From contig NZ_FOFF01000012.1 of assembly GCF_900110755.1 (NCBI RefSeq), forward strand, positions 1 through 64,000: 64,000 bases of DNA, written 5' to 3'. The stretch's first letter is position 1; the number at the start of each line of letters is the position of its first letter. Below are positions 16,253 to 25,705 of this stretch, piece after piece. The notes under the pieces were generated by a model. The model was not told the DNA's origin. It searched no databases and saw only the letters and a list, made by a program, of their open reading frames with translations. The position numbers were made by a program, and so were the translations under genes. Source of the stretch: Streptomyces sp. yr375 (GTDB lineage: Bacteria > Actinomycetota > Actinomycetes > Streptomycetales > Streptomycetaceae).

Positions 16253-17917
16253 TCACGCGTCGTAGGTGTCCGCCTTCCGAGGCGAGACCTCCTGCACCGC
16301 CCCACTGAGCGCCGACGACCGCGAGCTGAACTTCTCGGTGTCCACGTCGTGCTCCTTGAGCACCTTGAGCGCGGCCGTGTGCACCGCCCGCAGCACCGGT
16401 GTGGCCGCGCGCAGCGCGTCGTCGGCCATGAAGCGGTGCCGCCAGGGCTGGTCGGCCCAGGCGTGCCGCAGGCCGAACGGCTCGGGCAGGCCCAGGGAGC
16501 CGCCGAGCCACTTCAGGACCGGCGGATACCAACTGATCGTGGCCCGCGCGGCGAGCCGGACCACCTCGTCGGGGGTGATCAGCGGCAGCTTGATGGTGCG
16601 GGTCTCCCAGAACCGGACGGTCTTGGCGACCTCCTTGGTCGGGGCCTCGGGCTTGCCGCTGAACAGTCCGTTGACCGGGCCCAGGGCGTGTCCGGTGACC
16701 TCGATGCGGAGGGTCTCCTTCAGCACGGTCACGGTGATCAGCATGGTGAGGATCAGATCGCCGCCCCACAGGTGCGCCCACTGCACGCCCAGGTAGTGCC
16801 GGTCGCCGCTGTCGAACTGCTGGCTGTTGCAGATGTCCTCGACGGCCCTCGGCTTGACCTGGTACGCCTCGACGTCAATGCCCTCGGGCCGGGCGACCGC
16901 CGTGGCCTTCTCGCCGACGTGCGTGACGATCCAGTGCCGTACCGAAGGGGCGGGGAAGCCGCCGGTCTTGAGGCGCTGCCGGTGCAGCACGGACAACTCG
17001 TCGTGGATCGCCCGTATGACCGTCCAACTGCGGAACTCGTGGACGCCCTTGACGGGGTCCAGCGGTTTGAGCTCCTCCGCGAGATGCCACGCGCCCCAGC
17101 GGGTGCCCATGCCGAGGATGCCCTTGGGGCCGGCGTAGAAGACGGAGTTGGACTGCTGCTCGGCGCTGAGCCGGGCCAGGGACTGGCGCAGTTGCTCGGC
17201 GGCGGCCTGGTCGGGGCTGGTGGGCACCGCCTCGGGGACCTTCGCGCCGACGCTGCCGCCGGACAGCAGGCCGTCCCAGCGTTCGCGCAGGTCCTTCGCG
17301 GTGGACTCGCAGATCCGCTTGGCGAGGAACCAGCCGACCACGGGGGCGACGATGCTCCCGCGCGCGTACCACCCGACCAGGCCGATGAACGGCATCTTGA
17401 CCAGGAAGAGCACGGCCAGGGCGCCGACGGCGACCAGCAGGCCGGTGCCGAGGCCGGATATCCGCTTGTTGTCCGTCTTGCCCATGGTGGCGCGGAGTTG
17501 GAAGACGAGCAGCCAGACCAGCAGGCCCGGCAGGAAGAGCACGCCGCACAGCAGCATGAGGCCGGTGAGCTTCTTGTCGCGCTCCCGGCGGATGCGGGTG
17601 GCCGCGAGGCAGTGCTCGACGACGACCTGCGGCTCGCTGCCGAACGACTGGATGAGCGGCTTGCGGCCGACGCCCAGCATGCGGTCGATCACCGCCTGGG
17701 AGTACGCCTCACCGAAGTTGGGGCGGAAGATCTTCGCCCACTTGCGGCCGTCGTTGACCGTCGACTGGTGCCATTCGTTGTCGGCCTTCTTGATCTCCTC
17801 CATAGGGGTGTCCCGGTAGGCCGCCGAAGCCAGGGCGTTCGTCGGGGCCTGCCCCTCGCCGCCCGTGCGCGGCACCTGTGGTCCGAAGATGTCCGCGTAA
17901 CCGCTGTCAACGGTCAT
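16253..17917 (-). CDS. Membrane protein of unknown function
   Basis: A 554-residue protein I cannot assign. The N-terminal 115 residues are hydrophilic. Two or three hydrophobic segments follow (about 118-145, 160-185 and 185-205), then a long soluble part with Trp-rich stretches, a hydrophobic stretch near residue 385 (LILTMLITVTVL) and a mixed C-terminus. No catalytic motif was found. ATG 17917 follows a GGGGGCGGGA purine stretch. It is on the minus strand, 187 bases downstream of the EF-G2-like gene, between HIT and pgsA. A secretion-system or conjugation role cannot be claimed from what is visible. Confidence 0.7.
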   Translation of the reverse strand: MTVDSGYADIFGPQVPRTGGEGQAPTNALASAAYRDTPMEEIKKADNEWHQSTVNDGRKWAKIFRPNFGEAYSQAVIDRMLGVGRKPLIQSFGSEPQVVVEHCLAATRIRRERDKKLTGLMLLCGVLFLPGLLVWLLVFQLRATMGKTDNKRISGLGTGLLVAVGALAVLFLVKMPFIGLVGWYARGSIVAPVVGWFLAKRICESTAKDLRERWDGLLSGGSVGAKVPEAVPTSPDQAAAEQLRQSLARLSAEQQSNSVFYAGPKGILGMGTRWGAWHLAEELKPLDPVKGVHEFRSWTVIRAIHDELSVLHRQRLKTGGFPAPSVRHWIVTHVGEKATAVARPEGIDVEAYQVKPRAVEDICNSQQFDSGDRHYLGVQWAHLWGGDLILTMLITVTVLKETLRIEVTGHALGPVNGLFSGKPEAPTKEVAKTVRFWETRTIKLPLITPDEVVRLAARATISWYPPVLKWLGGSLGLPEPFGLRHAWADQPWRHRFMADDALRAATPVLRAVHTAALKVLKEHDVDTEKFSSRSSALSGAVQEVSPRKADTYDA

Positions 17918-18104
17918 TCCCGCCCCCGATCGCCGCCACTGTCGCTTCTGCGGCCTTCCCGACTTCCGTACTCCGCACACCTGTTGATCAGGTCATCAGC
18001 GTATCTCCAGCCACCGACATCCGTCGGCGGACGGCCGAAGCCGCCCGCCGAACCGGACGATCGCCTTCCGCGCCGGTCACTTGAGTGGGCCCGGTCGGCA
18101 ACCC

Positions 18105-20300
18105 CTAACCGGCCTCCGCCTGTTGACGGAGCCGCTCGGCGACCTGCGGGGGCATCGGCTCGTGCCGGGCGTAGGCGCGCTCGAAGCGGGCCGTGCCGTG
18201 CGAGACGGAACGCAGGTCGACCGCGTACCGGCCGATCTCGATCTCGGGCACCTCGGCCCGTACGAGCGTGCGCCCGCCGTCGGTCTGCTCGGTGCCCAGC
18301 ACCCGGCCGCGCCGCCCCGACAGGTCGCTCATCACGGCGCCCACGTAGTCGTCGCCGACCAGCACGGTCACCTCGGCCACCGGCTCCAGGAGATGGATCC
18401 GGGCGTCGGCGGCCGCCTCCCGCAGCGCGAGCGCGCCGGCCGTCTGGAACGCGGCGTCGGAGGAGTCCACCGAGTGCGCCTTGCCGTCGAGCAGCGTGAT
18501 CCGGACGTCGACCAGCGGATGCCCGGCCGCCAGCCCCTTGGCCGCCTGGGCCCGTACGCCCTTCTCGACGGACGGGATGAACTGGCGCGGCACCGAGCCG
18601 CCGACCACCTTGTCGACGAACTCGATGCCCGAGCCGCCCGGCAGCGGTTCCACCTCGATCTCGCAGATCGCGTACTGGCCGTGCCCGCCGGACTGCTTCA
18701 CATGCCGGCCGCGCCCGGCGGACGGCGCCGCGAACGTCTCCCGCAGGGAGACCTTGTGCGGGACGACGTCGACCTGGACGCCGTAGCGGGAGCGCAGCCG
18801 CTCCAGGGCGACGTCCGAGTGGGCCTCGCCCAGGCACCACAGGACGACCTGGTGGGTGTGCTGGTTCTGCTCCAGGCGCATCGTCGGGTCCTCGGCGACG
18901 AGCCGGCCCAGGCCCTGCGAGAGTTTGTCCTCGTCGGCCTTGCTGTGCGCCTCGATGGCGAGCGGCAGCAGCGGGTCGGGCATCCGCCAGGGCGCCATGA
19001 GGAGCGGGTCGTCCTTGGCGGAGAGCGTGTCGCCGGTCTCCGCGCGGCCGAGTTTCGCCACACACGCGAGGTCGCCCGCGATGCAGTGCGTCAGGACCCG
19101 CTGCTGTTTCCCGAACGGCGCGGACAGGGCGCCGATGCGCTCGTCTACGTCGTGGTCCTCGTGGCCCCGGTCGGCGAGGCCGTGGCCGGACACGTGGACG
19201 GTCTCGTCGGGGTGCAGGGTGCCGGAGAAGACGCGGACCAGCGAGACGCGGCCGACGTAGGGGTCGGAGGAGGTCTTCACGACCTCCGCGACGAGCGGCC
19301 CGTCCGGATCGCACGGCTTCAGCTCGCGCGGGACGCCGTCGACGGTCGTCACAGGGGGCGCAGCGCGCTCCAGGGGCGTCGGGAAGCCCCTGGTGAGCAG
19401 TTCCAGCACCTCGACCGTGCCGAGGCCCTGGCGGGCCCCCTCGGCGGCGGGGGCGGCCGCCAGGACCGGGAAGAACGTGCCGCGTGCGACGGCCCGCTCC
19501 AGGTCGTCGATCAGGGTCGGGACGTCGATCTGCTCGCCGCCGAGATAGCGGTCCATGAGGGTCTCGTCCTCGCTCTCGGCGATGATCCCCTCGATCAGCC
19601 GGTTGCGGGCCTCCTCGATGTGCGCGAGCTGCTCCTCGTCCGGCTCGGTCTCCTTGCGCTCGCCGGAGGAGTAGTCGAACAGCGTGCGGGAGAGCAGCCC
19701 GGTCAGTCCGGTCACGGGCGCGTGCCCGTCCGGGCCCTCGGGACCGTGCAGCGGCAGATACAGCGGGAGGACCGCGTCGGGGTCGTCGCCGCCGAAGGCC
19801 TGCGCGCAGATCCGGGTCATCTCCTCGAAGTCCGCGCGGGCGGCCTCCAGATGCGTGACCACGATCGCGCGGGGCATGCCGACGGCCGCGCACTCCTCCC
19901 ACACCATGCGCGTCGAGCCGTCCACGCCGTCCGACGCCGAGACGACGAACAGGGCCGCGTCCGCCGCGCGCAGACCGGCCCGCAGTTCCCCGACGAAGTC
20001 GGCGTATCCGGGGGTGTCCAGAAGGTTGATCTTGATGCCGTCCCAGGTGAAGGGCACCAGGGAGAGCTGTACCGAGCGCTGCTGGCGGTGCTCGATCTCG
20101 TCGTAGTCGGAGACGGCGGTGCCGTCCTCCACGCGGCCCGCGCGGTTCACCGCTCCCGCCGTGAGCGCGAGAGCCTCCACCAAGGTCGTCTTGCCCGATC
20201 CGCAGTGGCCGACCAGCACCACATTCCGTACGGACGCGGGGTGGTCGGCCGCTGTAGCCCTGCCGGCGGCTCCGGGGTGTGTGTTCGCCTTGTCGCCCAT
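18105..20300 (-). CDS. Elongation factor G-like protein (EF-G2)
   Basis: Translational GTPase of 731 residues with the five-domain EF-G layout: G domain (about 22-290), domain II, and domains III-V including the GHGQYAICEIEVEP region of domain IV. G1 is GHCGSGKT (31-38) and G3 is DTPGYADF (95-102). G2 is RSVQL in place of RGITI, and the G4 position reads THLE (149-152) in place of NKxD, so guanine recognition and switch I are degenerate. Canonical EF-G (fusA) sits in the str operon elsewhere in such genomes. Mycobacterial EF-G2 is known to differ from EF-G in GTPase behaviour. ATG 20300 follows a GGAGGCAAGGAAA stretch. Confidence 0.88.
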   Translation of the reverse strand: MGDKANTHPGAAGRATAADHPASVRNVVLVGHCGSGKTTLVEALALTAGAVNRAGRVEDGTAVSDYDEIEHRQQRSVQLSLVPFTWDGIKINLLDTPGYADFVGELRAGLRAADAALFVVSASDGVDGSTRMVWEECAAVGMPRAIVVTHLEAARADFEEMTRICAQAFGGDDPDAVLPLYLPLHGPEGPDGHAPVTGLTGLLSRTLFDYSSGERKETEPDEEQLAHIEEARNRLIEGIIAESEDETLMDRYLGGEQIDVPTLIDDLERAVARGTFFPVLAAAPAAEGARQGLGTVEVLELLTRGFPTPLERAAPPVTTVDGVPRELKPCDPDGPLVAEVVKTSSDPYVGRVSLVRVFSGTLHPDETVHVSGHGLADRGHEDHDVDERIGALSAPFGKQQRVLTHCIAGDLACVAKLGRAETGDTLSAKDDPLLMAPWRMPDPLLPLAIEAHSKADEDKLSQGLGRLVAEDPTMRLEQNQHTHQVVLWCLGEAHSDVALERLRSRYGVQVDVVPHKVSLRETFAAPSAGRGRHVKQSGGHGQYAICEIEVEPLPGGSGIEFVDKVVGGSVPRQFIPSVEKGVRAQAAKGLAAGHPLVDVRITLLDGKAHSVDSSDAAFQTAGALALREAAADARIHLLEPVAEVTVLVGDDYVGAVMSDLSGRRGRVLGTEQTDGGRTLVRAEVPEIEIGRYAVDLRSVSHGTARFERAYARHEPMPPQVAERLRQQAEAG

Positions 20301-20616
20301 TTTCCTTGCCTCCCGTGCACGGTGAGGTCACTGGGGGCGCGGGCACGGCGGCCCCGCGTGCGATGGCGGCTCCGGCGACGCCCGCGGTCCTTCGAGCTTT
20401 CCACTCCCGTCACCGCGCGTCCATACGGCGGACGACGGCGGTCGGCGGCCGGCGACGGCGCACGGGCCGCGAACGCGACCCGGCCGTGACCCGGATGCCG
20501 TCAGGCCGTGACACGGGGGTCCGGGTGCCCGACCGTCGCACACACACGCGCGTGGCTACGATGGGCCAGCCGGTGGCCAGCAGGGCCGCGCGGCGACACC
20601 GACCCTCGGGAAGGCC
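20301..20616. promoter_or_regulatory. Divergent promoter region between EF-G2 and pgsA
   Basis: A 316-base gap between divergent starts. The only element I can point to is a -10-like TACGAT at 20557-20562, placed about 55 bases before the pgsA start. No convincing -35 box is paired with it. No small gene or RNA could be supported in the rest. Confidence 0.35.
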
Positions 20617-21303
20617 ATGCTGAACAAGTACGCGCGTGCATTCTTCACGCGTGTCCTCACACCGTTCGCCGCGTTCCTCATCCGCCGGGGGGTGAGCCCC
20701 GACACGGTCACGCTCCTCGGGACCGCCGGAGTGGTGGCGGGCGCGCTGGTCTTCTACCCCCGGGGGGAGTTCTTCTGGGGCACGATCGTCATCACGCTGT
20801 TCGTGTTCTCCGACCTCGTCGACGGCAACATGGCGCGCCAGTTGGGCCGCACCAGCCGCTGGGGCGCCTTCCTGGACTCCACGCTCGACCGGGTCGCCGA
20901 CGGCGCGATCTTCGGCGGCTTCGCCCTGTGGTACGCGGGCCACGGCGACGACAACGTCCTGTGCGCCGTGTCGATCTTCTGCCTGACCAGCGGCCAGGTG
21001 GTGTCGTACACCAAGGCGCGCGGTGAGTCGATCGGGCTGCCGGTCGCCGTCAACGGGCTCGTCGAGCGGGCCGAGCGGCTGGTGATCTCGCTGGTCGCGG
21101 CCGGTCTGGCGGGCCTGCACACGTTCGGCGTGCCCGGCGTCCAGGTGCTGCTGCCGATCGCGCTGTGGATCGTCGCCGTCGGCAGCCTGGTCACGCTGAT
21201 CCAGCGCGTCGTCACGGTCCGGCGGGAGTCCGCGGAGGCCGAGGCGGCAGCCGAGGCCGGCGAAGCGCAGCAGGAGGCCCAGGGGAGCGAGGCCGCGCAG
21301 TGA
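20617..21303 (+). CDS. pgsA: Phosphatidylinositol phosphate synthase (CDP-alcohol phosphatidyltransferase)
   Basis: Membrane enzyme that transfers a phosphatidyl group from CDP-diacylglycerol, in actinobacteria onto inositol 1-phosphate, giving the precursor of phosphatidylinositol and PIMs. The complete signature D66-x2-D69-G70-x2-A73-R74-x8-G83-x3-D87-x3-D91 is present, with six hydrophobic segments. A 25-residue Glu/Ala/Gln-rich tail ends the 228-residue chain. Its stop overlaps the acyltransferase start (GTGA). Operon context with PatA- and PimA-type genes favours the inositol enzyme over phosphatidylglycerophosphate synthase. Confidence 0.9.
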   Translation: MLNKYARAFFTRVLTPFAAFLIRRGVSPDTVTLLGTAGVVAGALVFYPRGEFFWGTIVITLFVFSDLVDGNMARQLGRTSRWGAFLDSTLDRVADGAIFGGFALWYAGHGDDNVLCAVSIFCLTSGQVVSYTKARGESIGLPVAVNGLVERAERLVISLVAAGLAGLHTFGVPGVQVLLPIALWIVAVGSLVTLIQRVVTVRRESAEAEAAAEAGEAQQEAQGSEAAQ

Positions 21304-22217
21304 GCGCCCAGGAGCGCCTGACCGACGCGCTGTACGGCCTCGGCTGGAGCACCGTCAAGAAGCTGCCCGAGCCCGTCGCCGTCCGTCTCGGGCGCGCCGT
21401 CGCCGACCTCGCGTGGAAGCGGCGCGGCAAGGGCGTGCGGCGGCTGGAGAGCAACTACGCGCGCGTGGTGCCGGACGCGAGCCCCGAACAACTGGCGGAG
21501 CTCTCGCGCGCGGGGATGCGTTCCTACCTGCGCTACTGGATGGAGTCCTTCCGGTTGCCGGCCTGGAGCCCCGAGCGGATCCGCAACGGCTTCGACTGCA
21601 AGGACGCGCACCACCTGATCGACGGCATCGCCTCCGACCGGGGCGTCGTCCTCGCCCTGCCGCACATGGGCAACTGGGACCTGGCCGGCGCCTGGGTCAC
21701 GACCGCGCTGGACACACCGTTCACCACGGTCGCCGAACGCCTCCAGCCGGAGACGCTGTACGACCGCTTCGTCGCCTACCGGGAGGGCCTCGGCATGGAG
21801 GTGCTGCCGCACACCGGCGGCGCAGCCTTCGCCACCCTGGCCCGGCGGCTGCGCGACGGCGGCCTGGTCTGCCTGGTCGCCGAGCGCGACCTGTCCGCCT
21901 CCGGCGTCGAGGTGGACTTCTTCGGCGACCGCACCCGGATGCCGGCCGGCCCGGCCCTGCTCGCCCAGCAGACCGGCGCGCTCCTGCTGCCCGTCACGCT
22001 CTGGTACGACGACTCGCCCGTCATGCAGGGGCGCGTGCATCCCCCGATCGAGGTACCCGAGACAGGTACGCGCGCGGAGCAGACGTCTGTCATGACACAG
22101 GCGCTGGCAGACGCCTTCGCCACCGGCATCGCCGACCACCCGGAGGACTGGCACATGCTCCAGCGTTTGTGGCTCGCGGACCTGGAACCCCGCCCGGCGG
22201 ACGGGGACCTCCGGTGA
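21300..22217 (+). CDS. Phosphatidylinositol mannoside acyltransferase (PatA-like)
   Basis: Acyltransferase of the LpxL/HtrB-like family, 305 residues, which in mycobacteria (Rv2611c) acylates the mannose of phosphatidylinositol mannosides. The HX4D catalytic motif is H122-MGNW-D127, and a GPALLAQQTGALLLPV segment typical of the family follows. The N-terminus lacks a strong membrane helix, suggesting peripheral attachment to the inner leaflet. GTG 21300 overlaps pgsA by four bases, and its own stop overlaps pimA by four bases. This gives three translationally coupled PIM genes. Confidence 0.88.
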   Translation: MSAQERLTDALYGLGWSTVKKLPEPVAVRLGRAVADLAWKRRGKGVRRLESNYARVVPDASPEQLAELSRAGMRSYLRYWMESFRLPAWSPERIRNGFDCKDAHHLIDGIASDRGVVLALPHMGNWDLAGAWVTTALDTPFTTVAERLQPETLYDRFVAYREGLGMEVLPHTGGAAFATLARRLRDGGLVCLVAERDLSASGVEVDFFGDRTRMPAGPALLAQQTGALLLPVTLWYDDSPVMQGRVHPPIEVPETGTRAEQTSVMTQALADAFATGIADHPEDWHMLQRLWLADLEPRPADGDLR

Positions 22218-23401
22218 GAATCGGCATCGTCTGCCCGTACTCGTGGGACGTGCCGGGCGGCGTCCAGTTCCACATCCGCGACCTCGCCGAGTACTTCATC
22301 CGGCTCGGCCACGAGGTGTCCGTGCTGGCCCCGGCCGACGACGACACCCCGCTGCCGCCGTACGTCGTCTCGGCCGGCCGCGCGGTCCCGGTGCCGTACA
22401 ACGGCTCGGTGGCCCGCCTCAACTTCGGCTTCCTGTCCGCCGCGCGGGTGCGGCGCTGGCTGCACGACGGCGCGTTCGACGTCGTCCACATCCATGAGCC
22501 GACCTCGCCGTCGCTGGGCCTGCTGACCTGCTGGGCGGCGTCCGGGCCGATCGTGGCCACCTTCCACACCTCCAACCCGCGCTCGCGCGCGATGATCGCC
22601 GCGTACTCGATCCTCCAGGCCGCCCTGGAGAAGATCAGCGCGCGGATCGCGGTCAGCGAGTACGCCCGGCGCACGCTGGTGGAGCACCTCGGCGGGGACG
22701 CGGTCGTCATCCCCAACGGCGTCGACGTCGACTTCTTCGCGAGGGCCGAGCCCAACCCCGCCTGGCAGGGCGGCACCATCGGCTTCGTCGGGCGCATCGA
22801 CGAGCCCCGCAAGGGCCTGCCGGTGCTGATGAAGGCGCTGCCGAGGATCTTCGCCGAGCGGCCGGACGCCCGCCTGCTGGTCGCGGGCCGGGGCGACGAG
22901 GAGGAGGCGGTGGCGAACCTCCCGAAGGAGCTGCACGCGCGCGTGGAGTTCCTCGGCATGATCAGCGACGAGGACAAGGCGCGCTTCCTGCGCAGCGTCG
23001 ACCTGTACGTTGCGCCCAACACCGGCGGCGAGAGCTTCGGCATCATCCTCGTCGAGGCCATGTCGGCCGGGGCCGCCGTGCTCGCCGCCGACCTCGACGC
23101 CTTCGCCCAGGTCCTCGACCAGGGAGCGGCGGGCGAACTGTTCGCCAACGAGGACGCGGACGCGCTGGCCGAGGCCGCCGTACGCCTTCTGGGCGACCCG
23201 GAGCGCCGGGCCGAACTGCGCGAGCGCGGCAGCGCCCACGTACGGCGCTTCGACTGGTCGACCGTCGGCGCGGACATCCTGTCGGTGTACGAAACGGTGA
23301 CGGACGGCGCGGCGGCGGTGGCGGCCGACGACGACCGGGGATCGGCGGGCGGGACGGGCGGGGCCGGCCTGCGGGCCCGGCTCGGGCTGGCGCGCGACTG
23401 A
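22214..23401 (+). CDS. pimA: Phosphatidylinositol alpha-mannosyltransferase PimA
   Basis: GT4-family, GT-B-fold glycosyltransferase of 395 residues that adds the first mannose from GDP-mannose to phosphatidylinositol on the cytoplasmic face. The N-terminal domain has the GGVQFH loop and VVHIHEPTSPSLG. The C-terminal nucleotide-sugar domain has GRIDEPRKGL and the EX7E motif within GGESFGIILVEAMSAG. The last 35 residues are an Ala/Gly/Asp-rich extension. GTG 22214 overlaps the acyltransferase stop. Confidence 0.92.
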   Translation: MRIGIVCPYSWDVPGGVQFHIRDLAEYFIRLGHEVSVLAPADDDTPLPPYVVSAGRAVPVPYNGSVARLNFGFLSAARVRRWLHDGAFDVVHIHEPTSPSLGLLTCWAASGPIVATFHTSNPRSRAMIAAYSILQAALEKISARIAVSEYARRTLVEHLGGDAVVIPNGVDVDFFARAEPNPAWQGGTIGFVGRIDEPRKGLPVLMKALPRIFAERPDARLLVAGRGDEEEAVANLPKELHARVEFLGMISDEDKARFLRSVDLYVAPNTGGESFGIILVEAMSAGAAVLAADLDAFAQVLDQGAAGELFANEDADALAEAAVRLLGDPERRAELRERGSAHVRRFDWSTVGADILSVYETVTDGAAAVAADDDRGSAGGTGGAGLRARLGLARD

Positions 23402-23445
23402 CCGCTGCCCCGTCGCCGTAGGGCGCCCCGGTAGCCTTGCCGCCC

Positions 23446-23988
23446 GTGACCGCAACCCTGATCTGGACCCTGGTCGTCCTCGTCGCCATCGGCCTCTACC
23501 TGAGCTGGACGGCGGGACGGCTGGACCGGCTGCACGCCCGCATCGACGCCGCCCGCGCCGCGCTCGACGCACAACTGCTGCGCCGGGCGTCCGTGGCCCA
23601 GGAACTGGCCACCTCGAAGGTCCTGGACCCGGCCGCGTCGATCGTCCTGTACGAGGCCGCGCACGCCGCCCGGCAGGCCGAGGAGGAGCAGCGGGAGGTC
23701 GCCGAGAGCGAGCTCAGCCAGGCCCTGCGCGCCGTGTTCGCGGACGCGCGGCAACTGGACGTCGTACGCGAGGCGCCCGGCGGGGACGCGGCGGCCCGTG
23801 AGCTCACCGAGGCCGTCCGCCGCGTCCCCATGGCCCGCCGCTTCCACAACGACGCGGTGGGCGCGGCCCGCCGCCTCCGCGAACACCGCAAGGTCCGCTG
23901 GTTCCGCCTGGCCGGCCATGCCCCGTTCCCGATGGCCTTCGAGATGGACGACGAACCCCCGACGACCCTGGCGGACCGCACGGCCTGA
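23446..23988 (+). CDS. LemA-like membrane-anchored protein
   Basis: A 180-residue protein with one N-terminal transmembrane segment (about 3-22), then a long helical region rich in Ala, Arg and Glu. The pattern ALDAQLLRRASVAQELA near residue 40 and the C-terminal RRFHNDAVGAARRL followed by Phe/Phe-Glu motifs resemble LemA family proteins (N-out anchor plus a helical bundle). I recognise the family pattern only by eye. It starts 44 bases after pimA and may be in the same operon. Function is unknown; in mycobacteria a Nudix-type gene occupies this place. Confidence 0.65.
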   Translation: MTATLIWTLVVLVAIGLYLSWTAGRLDRLHARIDAARAALDAQLLRRASVAQELATSKVLDPAASIVLYEAAHAARQAEEEQREVAESELSQALRAVFADARQLDVVREAPGGDAAARELTEAVRRVPMARRFHNDAVGAARRLREHRKVRWFRLAGHAPFPMAFEMDDEPPTTLADRTA

Positions 23989-24133
23989 CCCGCCGCCCGC
24001 CGAAGACGCCCGGCACTGGGCCCCGCACCGGGCCAAAAGGATCCACCGGCTGTTCATTGGCCCTTGCTGTGGACTGGTCCTTCGCGTTTCCTCGGTGGCG
24101 TAGAGATCCTCTTTCGACAAGTGAGGTCCCCCT

Positions 24134-25045
24134 GTGTCCAGCACGATCTCCGAAAACCAGACCCCCGCGACCGGCACCGCGCGCGTGAAGCGCGGCATGG
24201 CCGAGCAGCTCAAGGGCGGCGTGATCATGGACGTCGTCACGCCGGAGCAGGCGAAGATCGCCGAGGACGCGGGCGCTGTCGCCGTCATGGCACTGGAGCG
24301 GGTCCCGGCCGACATCCGCAAGGACGGCGGCGTGGCCCGGATGTCCGACCCGGACATGATCGAGGGCATCATCGAGGCCGTGTCCATCCCGGTGATGGCC
24401 AAGTCCCGGATCGGCCACTTCGTCGAGGCGCAGGTGCTGCAGTCCCTCGGCGTCGACTACATAGACGAGTCCGAGGTCCTCACCCCGGCCGACGAGGTCA
24501 ACCACTCCGACAAGTGGGCCTTCACCACCCCCTTCGTCTGCGGCGCCACCAACCTGGGCGAGGCCCTGCGCCGCATCGCCGAGGGCGCGGCGATGATCCG
24601 CTCCAAGGGCGAGGCCGGCACCGGCAACGTCGTCGAGGCCGTCCGCCACCTGCGCCAGATCAAGAACGAGATCGCCCGCCTGCGCGGCTACGACAACAAC
24701 GAGCTGTACGCCGCCGCCAAGGAGCTGCGCGCCCCGTACGAGATCGTCAAGGAGGTCGCCGAGCTCGGCAAGCTCCCGGTCGTGCTGTTCTCCGCCGGTG
24801 GCGTCGCCACCCCCGCCGACGCCGCGCTGATGCGCCAGCTCGGCGCGGAGGGAGTCTTCGTCGGCTCCGGCATCTTCAAGTCCGGTGACCCGGCCAAGCG
24901 CGCCGCCGCCATCGTGAAGGCCACCACCTTCTACGACGACCCGAAGATCATCGCGGACGCCTCCCGCAACCTGGGCGAGGCCATGGTCGGCATCAACTGC
25001 GACACCCTCCCCGAGTCCGAGCGCTACGCCAACCGCGGCTGGTAG
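24134..25045 (+). CDS. pdxS: Pyridoxal 5'-phosphate synthase lyase subunit PdxS
   Basis: The synthase subunit that condenses ribose 5-phosphate, glyceraldehyde 3-phosphate and ammonia into PLP in the DXP-independent pathway. The 303-residue (beta/alpha)8 barrel shows [17 protein letters not shown], the VMAKSRIGH motif with a catalytic lysine, and [12 protein letters not shown] near the phosphate site. GTG 24134 leads into a short polar N-terminus. pdxT follows after six bases, as expected for the 12:12 PdxS-PdxT complex. No MocR-type PdxR regulator gene is nearby. Confidence 0.96.
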   Translation: MSSTISENQTPATGTARVKRGMAEQLKGGVIMDVVTPEQAKIAEDAGAVAVMALERVPADIRKDGGVARMSDPDMIEGIIEAVSIPVMAKSRIGHFVEAQVLQSLGVDYIDESEVLTPADEVNHSDKWAFTTPFVCGATNLGEALRRIAEGAAMIRSKGEAGTGNVVEAVRHLRQIKNEIARLRGYDNNELYAAAKELRAPYEIVKEVAELGKLPVVLFSAGGVATPADAALMRQLGAEGVFVGSGIFKSGDPAKRAAAIVKATTFYDDPKIIADASRNLGEAMVGINCDTLPESERYANRGW

Positions 25046-25051
25046 ACCCCT

Positions 25052-25657
25052 GTGAACACCCCTGTCATAGGCGTCCTGGCCCTCCAGGGCGACGTACGGG
25101 AACACCTCATCGCCCTGGCCGCGGCCGACGCCGTGGCCAGGCCGGTCAGGCGTCCCGAGGAACTCGCCGAGGTCGACGGCCTCGTCCTGCCCGGCGGCGA
25201 GTCCACGACCATCTCCAAGCTGGCCGTCCTCTTCGGCGTGATGGAGCCCCTCCGCGCGCGCGTGCGCGCCGGCATGCCCGTCTACGGCACCTGCGCGGGC
25301 ATGATCATGCTCGCCGACAAGATCCTCGACCCGCGCTCGGGCCAGGAGACCATCGGCGGCATCGACATGATCGTCCGCCGCAACGCCTTCGGCCGCCAGA
25401 ACGAGTCCTTCGAGGCCGCGCTCGACGTGCGGGGCATCGAGGGCGATCCGGTGGAGGGCGTCTTCATCCGCGCCCCCTGGGTCGAGTCCGTCGGCGCCCG
25501 GACCGAGGTGCTCGCCGAGCACGGCGGCCACATCGTCGCGGTCCGCCAGGGCAACGCGCTCGCCACGTCGTTCCACCCGGAGCTGACCGGCGACCACCGC
25601 GTGCACGCCCTGTTCGTCGACATGGTGCGCGCGAGCCGCGCGGCGGAGTCCTTGTAG
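25052..25657 (+). CDS. pdxT: Pyridoxal 5'-phosphate synthase glutaminase subunit PdxT
   Basis: Class I glutamine amidotransferase that supplies ammonia to PdxS. The nucleophile is C81 in GTCAGM, the oxyanion-region loop is LPGGES, and the His-Glu pair is in SFHPELTGD near the C-terminus. The 201-residue length is typical. GTG 25052 lies six bases after the pdxS stop. yebC follows 48 bases later with its own ribosome site. Confidence 0.95.
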   Translation: MNTPVIGVLALQGDVREHLIALAAADAVARPVRRPEELAEVDGLVLPGGESTTISKLAVLFGVMEPLRARVRAGMPVYGTCAGMIMLADKILDPRSGQETIGGIDMIVRRNAFGRQNESFEAALDVRGIEGDPVEGVFIRAPWVESVGARTEVLAEHGGHIVAVRQGNALATSFHPELTGDHRVHALFVDMVRASRAAESL

Positions 25658-25705
25658 GATCTCTGCCGTTGGTTCATAGACGGGTTACGCGAAGGAGACA
25701 GGCAG

